Below are positions 58,150 to 64,000 of a DNA stretch of 64,000 nt, piece by piece. The notes beneath the pieces are model-generated. The model was not told the DNA's origin. It ran no database searches and saw nothing but the letters and a program-made list of their open reading frames with translations. The position numbers were made by a program, and so were the translations under genes. The DNA comes from DASXRC01 sp036506495 (GTDB lineage: Bacteria; Actinomycetota; Actinomycetes; Mycobacteriales; Micromonosporaceae). Numbering within the stretch: the stretch's first letter is position 1; each line of letters opens with the position of its first letter. The stretch covers positions 1 to 64,000 of the forward strand of contig DASXRQ010000265.1 in the NCBI GenBank assembly GCA_036506495.1, given 5' to 3'.

Positions 58150-58521
58150 CGGTCGGCGCACGCTCAATCGGGCGGGCGTCAGGTTCCGGCCTCGGCTGGT
58201 CGACGCCGACGGACGCACCGTCCGATTCGCCGACGGCGACACCCGGGAGGTCAGGGGTCGTGATCTGGGCGACCGGCTACCGATCCGACTACTCCTGGAT
58301 CCACATCTCGACTTGGTGGAAGACGGCCGGGTGGCGCACCGGCGCGGCGTACCGACGTGCCCGGGCTGTGCTGCCTCGGCCTGTCCTGGCAGCACGCCCG
58401 CGGCTCCGCGCTGCTCGGCTTCGTCAGCGACGACGCCGCCCATCTCGCCGACCGCATCACGACCCACCGACACGCCACAGTGCCCGCCGCGGCAAAGGGC
58501 ACCCGGCACCCGTCCGGCTGA
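58150..58521 (+). pseudogene. decayed C-terminal fragment of a flavin monooxygenase-like oxidoreductase (CzcO type)
   Basis: Successive frames read RPRLVDADGRTVRFADGD, then VIWATGYRSDYSWIHI, then DGRVAHRRGV, then DVPGLCCLGLSWQHARGSALLGFV to DDAAHLADRI and a TGA at 58519. In order these are the closing motifs of NAD(P)/FAD oxidoreductases (ATGY, DVPGL...G.SWQH..GS.LLGFV). At least three frameshifts are needed, and the N-terminal two thirds including the FAD-binding GxGxxG are absent. It is a clear remnant. Confidence 0.8.
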
Positions 58522-58753
58522 GCAGGGGGCAGCCAGCGCGTCACCGCATCCATCCCCGCGACGCTGCCACCGTGGCATACGCTCGAGGGTCGAAGCAGCT
58601 CCCGCTCACGGCGGCGATCCAGCAGGGTGGCGGGCGTGCCGAAGCCCCCCGGGAAGTTGCCCACCGCGACAGGCTTCTCCCCTTGCTGTTCTCGGTTGCG
58701 GTGAGTTCACTGCCTCGGATAACCGGACGGGTTGGCAGATTGGGGTGATTCTC
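58522..58753. other. intergenic stretch after the pseudogene, nothing recognised
   Basis: No credible frame is present. The right end holds the start region of the next gene (TTGGGGTGATTCTC before the GTG at 58754). It may contain further decayed sequence, but nothing I can identify. Confidence 0.5.
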
Positions 58754-59635
58754 GTGCGACGACTCATAACTGTCGGGCTCTTCAGCCTGCTTTTGCTCGG
58801 CCTGGCGGCGCCGGCGTGGGCGCAGGATGGTCAGACTTCGGAGGCGTTCGTGGTTCTGTCCGGGCCCGCCGACGTACCCCGGGACCAACAGGTTGGCGAT
58901 CTTGTGGTCTTTCACGGCTCGTCGACCGTGGACGGCACGGTGAACGGATCGCTGACCGCCTTCGACGCTCCGGTCACCGTCTCCGGGAGGGTGGACGGCG
59001 ACGTGGTCGTCTTCAATGGCCGCGTCGAGCTTGCCAGCGGGGCGAACGTCACCGGCGACGTGGTGTCCCGGGATGATCCGATCGTGGCGTCCGGCGCGAC
59101 CATCGGCGGGACGACTCGTCGCGTGCAGACCAACGTCAACTGGAACGGGTTCGGCTGGGCCGGCCTCCTGCTGTGGTGGGTAGCGGTGTCCATCTCAACC
59201 CTGCTGATCGGGCTCGCGCTGTTGTGGCTGCTCGGGCGGGGCGCGACCAGCGTCGCGGATACGGGTCAGGCCAGGATCGGACCCTCGATCGGCTGGGGAC
59301 TCCTCGCGTTCGTCGGCCTGCCCATACTGGCCATCGTCGCCCTCGTCACGATCGTCGGGATTCCGCTCGGCGTCGGCGTCCTCGCGGCCCTCGCGCTCAT
59401 CTACACGCTCGCGTACACCACCACCGCCTGGATCATCGGCCGCTGGATCCTCCGCCCCCCGAAAAAATGGGTCCTCGCCTTCCTGCTCGGGTGGGGCATC
59501 CTGCGGGTCCTGGCCCTGATCCCCGTCGTCGGCGGCCTGGTCTGGATCGTCGCCGTGGTCTTCGGCCTCGGCGCGCTGACGGTGACCATCTGGCGGACCC
59601 GTTCCACCAGTCGGGCCGCCCCGGCACCGGCCTGA
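58754..59635 (+). CDS. exported bactofilin-like (polymer-forming) domain protein with membrane helices
   Basis: A 293-aa protein. The signal peptide is RRLITVGLFSLLLLGLAAPAWA. A right-handed beta-helix (about 45-125) follows, with short hexapeptide-like turns: VVFHGSSTVDGTVNGSLTAF, VSGRVDGDVVVFNGRVELAS, NVTGDVVSRDDPIVASGATI. Four or five helices (about 140-280) and a basic end complete it. The helix repeats resemble the polymer-forming cytoskeletal (DUF583) family, here apparently outside the cell and anchored. GTG 58754 is chosen as start. Confidence 0.82.
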   Translation: MRRLITVGLFSLLLLGLAAPAWAQDGQTSEAFVVLSGPADVPRDQQVGDLVVFHGSSTVDGTVNGSLTAFDAPVTVSGRVDGDVVVFNGRVELASGANVTGDVVSRDDPIVASGATIGGTTRRVQTNVNWNGFGWAGLLLWWVAVSISTLLIGLALLWLLGRGATSVADTGQARIGPSIGWGLLAFVGLPILAIVALVTIVGIPLGVGVLAALALIYTLAYTTTAWIIGRWILRPPKKWVLAFLLGWGILRVLALIPVVGGLVWIVAVVFGLGALTVTIWRTRSTSRAAPAPA

Positions 59636-59882
59636 CTGGCTGCATCCAAGGGGGTACGCCGGGACCACAAGCACGGTGAGCGCGAAGACGAGTCCGAGGC
59701 TTCGGGTCGCTCGTGGAGGCCTCGAATAGGATCAGGCCAGCGTCCGCAAACCAGGCAGCACCTACCAGGAAGGCCGCACATTCGGCAAACCACACGACCA
59801 CCAGCAGAAGTCGTCCTATGGATCCTCTCGGACTAATCGGTGCCCAAGTGCCATCCCGCCGTGAGAATCACAGGGTGGGGCA
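59636..59882. other. gap with a possible broken small membrane-protein gene (minus strand)
   Basis: On the minus strand one frame reads VVVWFAECAAFLVGAAWFAD then AGLILFEASTSD, and another frame just downstream reads VFALTVLVVPAYPLG. Together they look like two helices of one membrane protein split by a frameshift. The signal is short, so I do not call a gene. GGTGGGGC precedes the next start at 59883. Confidence 0.3.
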
Positions 59883-60683
59883 ATGAACAAGTCCAGGCCG
59901 ATCCGCCGAGGGCTGGGCGTCGGTGCAGGCCTCGACGCGGGACTCGCTCGTGACCTAGCCGTCCGTTGCGAGCGTCTCAGGTACCACTCCCTGTGGTCGA
60001 ACGACGAGCCAGCCTCGCCTGGCCTGGAGACGCTCGCGCAGTTCGCCGCTGCGGCCCCGCAGCTCGAGCTCGGCGTGGGGGTCCTTCCTCTCGACCGTCA
60101 TCAGCCGGCCCGAATCGCGGCGGAACTCGCCCGTCTCGGGCTGGAACCCGCGAAGCTCTGGATCGGGGTCGGGGCCGGCCAGCTCCGCACGCCGGTCGAC
60201 GCCGTGCGACGGGCCGTCACCGAGTTACGCGAACTACTTCCGGAGGAGGCGCGAATCGTCGTGGCCGCCATGCGACCGCAGCTGTGCCGCCTCGGCGGCA
60301 TGATCGCGGATGGCGTGCTGCTCAACTGGATGTTGCCGGCCCAAGCGGCGCAGGCGCGCAGATGGGTGCGTGAAGGAGCGGAAGCGGCGGGACGCGCCGC
60401 CCCGGTCGTCGCTTCGTACGTACGCGTCGCGGTGGGCTCCGACTCATGGCAGCGACTGCGGGAGGAGGAACGTTATTACCGCAACGTCAATGACAACCAT
60501 CGCCGGCACTTCGCGGCCATGGGGGTTCCGCTTGGGAGCGTCGGCGTGGCGGCTGCGGGGCGATCCGGGGTGCTCGGCGGACTAGCGCCCTATCACGCCG
60601 CGCTCGACCTCCCGATCGCGCGGGTGCTCGCGAAACACGATGGGAACTCGCTGAGCGCCGCCGCAGTTGCCGCGGCACCGTGA
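59883..60683 (+). CDS. LLM-class flavin-dependent oxidoreductase (luciferase-like)
   Basis: A 266-aa TIM-barrel protein: LGVGAGLDAGLARDLAVRCE at the N-terminus, YHSLWSNDEPASPGLETLAQ, LELGVGVLPLDRHQPARIAAEL (the LGTGV.pl...hP.rlA region) and KLWIGVGAGQLRTPVDAVRRAV. Members use F420 or FMN; at about 270 aa it is shorter than full-length 330-350-aa LLM enzymes. ATG 59883. The substrate is unknown. It lies alone between the bactofilin-like gene and the nickel permease. Confidence 0.82.
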   Translation: MNKSRPIRRGLGVGAGLDAGLARDLAVRCERLRYHSLWSNDEPASPGLETLAQFAAAAPQLELGVGVLPLDRHQPARIAAELARLGLEPAKLWIGVGAGQLRTPVDAVRRAVTELRELLPEEARIVVAAMRPQLCRLGGMIADGVLLNWMLPAQAAQARRWVREGAEAAGRAAPVVASYVRVAVGSDSWQRLREEERYYRNVNDNHRRHFAAMGVPLGSVGVAAAGRSGVLGGLAPYHAALDLPIARVLAKHDGNSLSAAAVAAAP

Positions 60684-60835
60684 GGTGCCGCTAGCCGTCC
60701 CGGCCGCCTGATTCGCGCCCACCAGCACGACGAGCCCGACGACGTACCGAAGCGCGCCGCTACCCGGGCTTCCGCAGTGGTGGCGAAGCCGCCGGAGGCG
60801 CGGTGGTGCTGGTCGAGCAAGCCGGCGCCGAGCCG

Positions 60836-61963
60836 TTATCGCGCTTCGTCGGCAGCCGGTCGCAAGGCGGCAGACCATTTGTCCTCGATGCGCAGCAGCC
60901 GCCACGCGGCGAACGCCACGACCCAGGTGAGCACGAACAGGGCGACGATGGCGTACCCGACGAAGTTGAGATCCAGGTCGGCGATCGTGCGGAGCGGCCC
61001 GGAGGTGATGCCGGTCTTGTCGGCGAGGATGGAGATCAGTTCGATGCCGCCGATGACCAGGGCGACCGCCACCGACAGCCCGGTGATCGTCATGTTGTAG
61101 TAGACCTTGCGGACGGGTTTGGAAAATGCCCAGCCGTAGGCGAAGTTCATGAACGATCCGTCGATGGTGTCCAGCAGCGACATGCCGGCCGCGAACAGCA
61201 CCGGCAGGGTGAGGATCGCGTACCAGGGCAGCGCGAACGCGGCCGCCCCGCCGGCGAGCACCAGCAGGGATATCTCGGTGGCGGTGTCGAAGCCGAGACC
61301 GAACAGCAGCCCGACCGGGTACATGTGCCATGGCTTAGTGACTGCCTTGGTGGCGCCGCCGAGGAGGCGGTTCATGAAACCCCGGCGATTGAGCTGCTCC
61401 TGGAGTTCGGCCTCGTCGTAGTGGCCGGTGCGCATGCGGCGGAACACCTTGACGATGCCCGCCAGGACCGCCAGGTTGAGCACCGCAATGATCATGAGGA
61501 ACGTGCCCGATACCGCCGTACCAATCAGGCCAGTGGCCTCCTGGAGATTCGACGACTCGTTCTCGACCTGACCGACCAGGGCCCGGACGCCGATCGAGAG
61601 CAGCAGGCACAGGCCGAAAACGATCGAGGAGTGGCCGAGGGAGAACCAGAACCCAACCGAGGTCGGACGTTGTCCCTCGGCCATCAACTTCCGCGTGGTG
61701 TTGTCGATGGCCGCGATGTGGTCCGCGTCGAACGCGTGACGCATGCCGAGTGTGTACGCGGTGACCCCGAGTCCGACACCGAACAACTGCGACCCGACGC
61801 TGTAGTGCTGTGGCGCGATGACCGCGACCAGCGTAAACCAACCCACGATGTGCAGGCCGGCGATGAACGCGGCCATGCCTGCCAGGCTGCGCTTGTCCGG
61901 ACCGGACATGCTCCGGAACCACCGCCGGCGGGTCGGGGTGTGGGTGGGCGCTGTCGAAGCCAT
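60836..61963 (-). CDS. nickel/cobalt permease (NiCoT, HoxN/NixA family)
   Basis: A 375-aa protein with eight predicted helices. The metal-recognition motif of helix II, GMRHAFDADHIAAIDNTTR, contains HX4DH. Second signature LFGLGFDTATEISLLVL and third SFMNFAYGWAFSKPVRKVYY are in place. It imports Ni2+ and/or Co2+, which is useful for urease, hydrogenase, NiSOD or cobalamin. ATG 61963 follows GGAG by 6 nt. A Nur-type box overlaps its predicted -10 (62021-62054), indicating repression by nickel. Confidence 0.95.
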   Translation of the reverse strand: MASTAPTHTPTRRRWFRSMSGPDKRSLAGMAAFIAGLHIVGWFTLVAVIAPQHYSVGSQLFGVGLGVTAYTLGMRHAFDADHIAAIDNTTRKLMAEGQRPTSVGFWFSLGHSSIVFGLCLLLSIGVRALVGQVENESSNLQEATGLIGTAVSGTFLMIIAVLNLAVLAGIVKVFRRMRTGHYDEAELQEQLNRRGFMNRLLGGATKAVTKPWHMYPVGLLFGLGFDTATEISLLVLAGGAAAFALPWYAILTLPVLFAAGMSLLDTIDGSFMNFAYGWAFSKPVRKVYYNMTITGLSVAVALVIGGIELISILADKTGITSGPLRTIADLDLNFVGYAIVALFVLTWVVAFAAWRLLRIEDKWSAALRPAADEAR

Positions 61964-62020
61964 CACAATCTCCATCGGCGGTTGCGAGCGGCGAGGCAAG
62001 CGAGGCCCTCGGGGCCCTTG

Positions 62021-62054
62021 TTGCCAAGATATTGCAATAACCGGATGGCGACAA
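62021..62054 (-). promoter_or_regulatory. Nur-type nickel box overlapping the permease promoter
   Basis: TTGCCA-AGATA-TTGCAA (62021-62037) matches the Streptomyces Nur consensus tTGCaa-N5-ttGCAA with one mismatch. On the minus strand TTGTCG (62054-62049) and TATCTT (62031-62026) form a promoter with a 17-bp spacer, and the box covers the -10. The start codon of the permease is about 60 bp downstream. Nickel-loaded Nur would occlude polymerase. Confidence 0.65.
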
Positions 62055-62139
62055 TAGGTGTGCGGGAACCATCCACGGGTGCGGCCCGACTAACCGCCCG
62101 GGAGCGCCCCCGCACCCGACGAGTCCAAAGGGAGTCCCG

Positions 62140-62820
62140 TTGAGGCGAGTTGCCGCACGCGCCGGCACGGTCGTTGTGGCGGCCGCGCTGGCCGTCCTCG
62201 GCGCCGCGAGCGCCGCGCAGGCACACACCGAGGTCGAGATCGACAACCCGCGGGCGGGCGCGGTCAACGTTCGGATGACGATGACCGCCGAGGCCGAGTC
62301 GGACAGCGCCGGCATCGCCTCGCTGCAGGTCGTGCTACCGGCCGGGATCACGGCCAATCAGATAGCCGTGCTGACCGCGCCAGCCGGCTGGACGCTCAAG
62401 GCCACCCCGGATGGGTACACGATCGGCGGCCGCGCCCTGCCGATTGGCACCGACGCCCGGATCGTCACCCGCATCGCCCAGCTCCCGCCGACCGCGACGG
62501 TGCTGGTGTTCAAGACCCTGGTCAAGTACAGCGACGGGCATGTCGACCGGTGGATCGAGGTGCCGAGCGCGACCGCGCCCACCCCGGACAATCCGGCTCC
62601 GGTGGTCAGCCTGCGTTCGGCGTCCGCCCCCGCGACCTCCGCTCCAGCCACTACTGCGCCGGCCGCCTCGTCGCCCGCGGTCCCGGCGACCCCCACTCCG
62701 GGCCAGGCCGCAGGCGACAACTCCGCCAGCCCGATCGGATGGCTGATCGGCGCGGCTCTCGTGCTCGCGGCCGCCACGGTCGCCGCGATACTGATCGCGC
62801 GGCGGCGAGGCTCCACATAG
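62140..62820 (+). CDS. YcnI-family (DUF1775) exported protein, probable copper binder
   Basis: A 226-aa protein. The signal peptide ends in AASAAQA, so the mature chain begins His-Thr-Glu (HTEVEIDNPRAGAVNVRM), the N-terminal His that binds Cu in YcnI. The DUF1775 domain (about 28-150) is followed by a Thr/Ala/Pro linker, one helix (IGWLIGAALVLAAATVAAIL) and RRR. TTG 62140 follows AAAGGGAG by 5 nt. In many actinobacteria this gene sits with CopD-like genes; here a lipoprotein gene follows 44 bp later. Confidence 0.88.
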   Translation: MRRVAARAGTVVVAAALAVLGAASAAQAHTEVEIDNPRAGAVNVRMTMTAEAESDSAGIASLQVVLPAGITANQIAVLTAPAGWTLKATPDGYTIGGRALPIGTDARIVTRIAQLPPTATVLVFKTLVKYSDGHVDRWIEVPSATAPTPDNPAPVVSLRSASAPATSAPATTAPAASSPAVPATPTPGQAAGDNSASPIGWLIGAALVLAAATVAAILIARRRGST

Positions 62821-62864
62821 GTCGTGTCAGCTCCGGCGGGTCGAGGGTGGCAGGCTTGGGGTTC

Positions 62865-63419
62865 ATGAGCAGAGGTCGTGCCCGGCTGGTCGCCATGGTC
62901 CTCGTCATCGGGCTTGGTGTGCTGGCCACGGGTTGCGGGTCGACGGAGACACCGACCGGTGCTGGCGGGGCGCCCACGCCGAAGGCCGCAGCGGCCGGGG
63001 GTCCGTCCGCCGTGGCCCGGATGATCTGCGCGGCAGAGGCGCAGGGCGAGGTGGCGCAGGGACTCGGACTAACCCCGACCGGCCCCGCTACCGCGGCGTG
63101 GGCCGCGCCGGTGTACTCCTGCACCTATGCCTTCCCGGCCGGACAGCTGCTGCTCTCGGTGCGGGACCTTTCCGGCGCGGCGGAGACCACCGCCTACTTC
63201 ACCGCGGCCCGCACCGCCGGGGCGGCTACAGATCTGCCGGGGCTGGGCGACGCCGCGTTCGCAGCCGCCAACGGGTCCGTGTACGTCCGCAAGGACTTCA
63301 AGGTCCTGCATGTGGATGTGAGCAGGCTGCCGGACTTTCTTGGGCAGCCACCGATCTCCCGCGCGACGGCCGGTGTCCGGGTCGCGGAGATCATCATGAG
63401 CTGCTGGACCGGAGGCTGA
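62865..63419 (+). CDS. lipoprotein of unknown function
   Basis: A 184-aa protein. The signal peptide has lipobox VLATGC (Cys about 25) and leads into a Thr/Gly/Ala linker and a folded domain of about 130 residues with three Cys. The pattern MICAAEAQGEVAQGLGL, YSCTYAFPAGQLLLSVRDL, YFTAARTAGAATDLPGLGDA and SVYVRKDFKVLHVDVS recalls DUF3558-like actinobacterial lipoproteins. It follows the YcnI gene and may share its mRNA. ATG 62865 is the start. Confidence 0.82.
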   Translation: MSRGRARLVAMVLVIGLGVLATGCGSTETPTGAGGAPTPKAAAAGGPSAVARMICAAEAQGEVAQGLGLTPTGPATAAWAAPVYSCTYAFPAGQLLLSVRDLSGAAETTAYFTAARTAGAATDLPGLGDAAFAAANGSVYVRKDFKVLHVDVSRLPDFLGQPPISRATAGVRVAEIIMSCWTGG

Positions 63420-63458
63420 CCGCCCCCACCGGTCAGCGGCGTCGTTCGACGATGCCGG

Positions 63459-63992
63459 TCAGGCCGCCTGCCGCCGGCCGCCGTGGCCGGTCGCCGTGCC
63501 CCCGCCCACGCGGCGGCGGAGTCGCGTCGGTGGCACCAGTGTTGGTTGGTCGGCAGGATCAAGGCGAAGGTGCCACCGCCCGGCTCGCCGGCCACCCCCG
63601 GCGGGCGGGTCACCCATGGTCAGGGTCGGTCGGGTCAGTGCCACCACGATCAGGTAACCCGCCAGGACGAACCCGTGGCTGGCTAACCGGATCGGCTCGA
63701 CCCGACCGGCGGCCACATCGCCAATGCTGAGCAGCGCGAGCACGGCGACGAAGACGGTGAGGATCGGCACGATCGCCGTCGGGCGGCTCCGGCGCGCCGC
63801 TACCCACACATACCCCGCGCCGATGGCGAGATTCCACGCTGCCGACTCGTGCCATAGATGGTCCGGGCTGGCTCCGCCCGCGACCGCGCCGCCGTGCAGG
63901 TGCCCACCCGTTGAGCCCCAAGCGGCGACCTGCATCAGGCCAAGGACCAGCTGGGCCGCGCCTAGGACGCTCAGCATCGCCCGCAGTCCCAT
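63459..63992 (-). CDS. predicted four-helix membrane protein (start near window edge)
   Basis: About 177 aa. Hydrophobic segments are at about 4-24 (AMLSVLGAAQLVLGLMQVAA), 47-62 (AAWNLAIGAGYVWVAA), 70-88 (AIVPILTVFVAVLALLSIG) and 101-120 (ASHGFVLAGYLIVVALT). A His-rich loop (GGHLHGGAV, then HLWHES) precedes helix 2 and could bind a metal ion. The C-terminal 50 residues are Arg/Gly-rich. ATG 63992 is assumed; the frame stays open to the window edge, so the true start may lie outside. It is convergent with the YcnI-lipoprotein pair. Confidence 0.7.
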   Translation of the reverse strand: MGLRAMLSVLGAAQLVLGLMQVAAWGSTGGHLHGGAVAGGASPDHLWHESAAWNLAIGAGYVWVAARRSRPTAIVPILTVFVAVLALLSIGDVAAGRVEPIRLASHGFVLAGYLIVVALTRPTLTMGDPPAGGGRRAGRWHLRLDPADQPTLVPPTRLRRRVGGGTATGHGGRRQAA

Positions 63993-64000
63993 GGCCAACC

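Overview
The window is chromosomal DNA of a high-GC actinomycete. Coding sequence is strongly biased to G or C at third positions, GTG and TTG starts are common, and the gene set is actinobacterial: an Eis-type acetyltransferase, a mycothiol-era DsbA-like protein, a group II truncated globin, a class F sortase, EttA, a LigB-type ligase and a clpP1-clpP2 pair. Gene order (tig-clpP1-clpP2-clpX, ettA-thioesterases, otsA-otsB) suggests Micromonosporales. That placement is an inference and I cannot name a genus.

Layout. Positions 1-105 are the 5' end of a 16S rRNA gene on the minus strand, preceded by a clear rrn leader and promoter. 0.5-9 kb holds a nitrilase, an EamA transporter divergent from an XRE-cupin regulator, and the proteostasis block tig, clpP1, clpP2, clpX, all on the minus strand, followed by two tRNA genes (Pro, Gly). 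9-24 kb is housekeeping and small accessory genes: a ClpC N-domain protein, an ArsR-SRPBCC pair, an Eis-like protein, rpiB, a DUF1015 protein, pepN, Uma2, an amidase divergent from kynU, and a surface protein with a class F sortase. 24-36 kb has an HNH nuclease, MscS channel, globin, M1 peptidase, two thioesterases, ettA, then otsA overlapping an otsB-GH15 fusion (trehalose synthesis and probable turnover). 36-40 kb is a coupled cobalamin operon (cobC-cobT-cobA); cobD lies apart at 50 kb in an operon with an amine oxidase and a kinase. 40-55 kb contains a class A PBP, SURF1, acetyltransferases, an ATP-dependent ligase, M20 and M48 peptidases, an SSB paralogue, a FabF-type ketosynthase and an alpha/beta hydrolase. 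55-64 kb looks more accessory: a DUF1444 gene overlapping the hydrolase, tRNA-Arg, exported membrane-anchored proteins, a decayed flavoprotein gene, a luciferase-like oxidoreductase, a nickel/cobalt permease, and a probable copper-linked YcnI protein with a lipoprotein.

Control signals are the most informative non-coding content. At least a dozen genes have a TANNNT -10 element 6-8 nt before the start codon, the geometry of leaderless transcription. In the 25-bp amidase/kynU gap two such elements overlap on opposite strands. A ClgR-type operator precedes clpP1P2, and a Nur-type nickel box overlaps the predicted -10 of the nickel permease. I found no CRISPR array, insertion sequence, prophage or recognisable new defence system.
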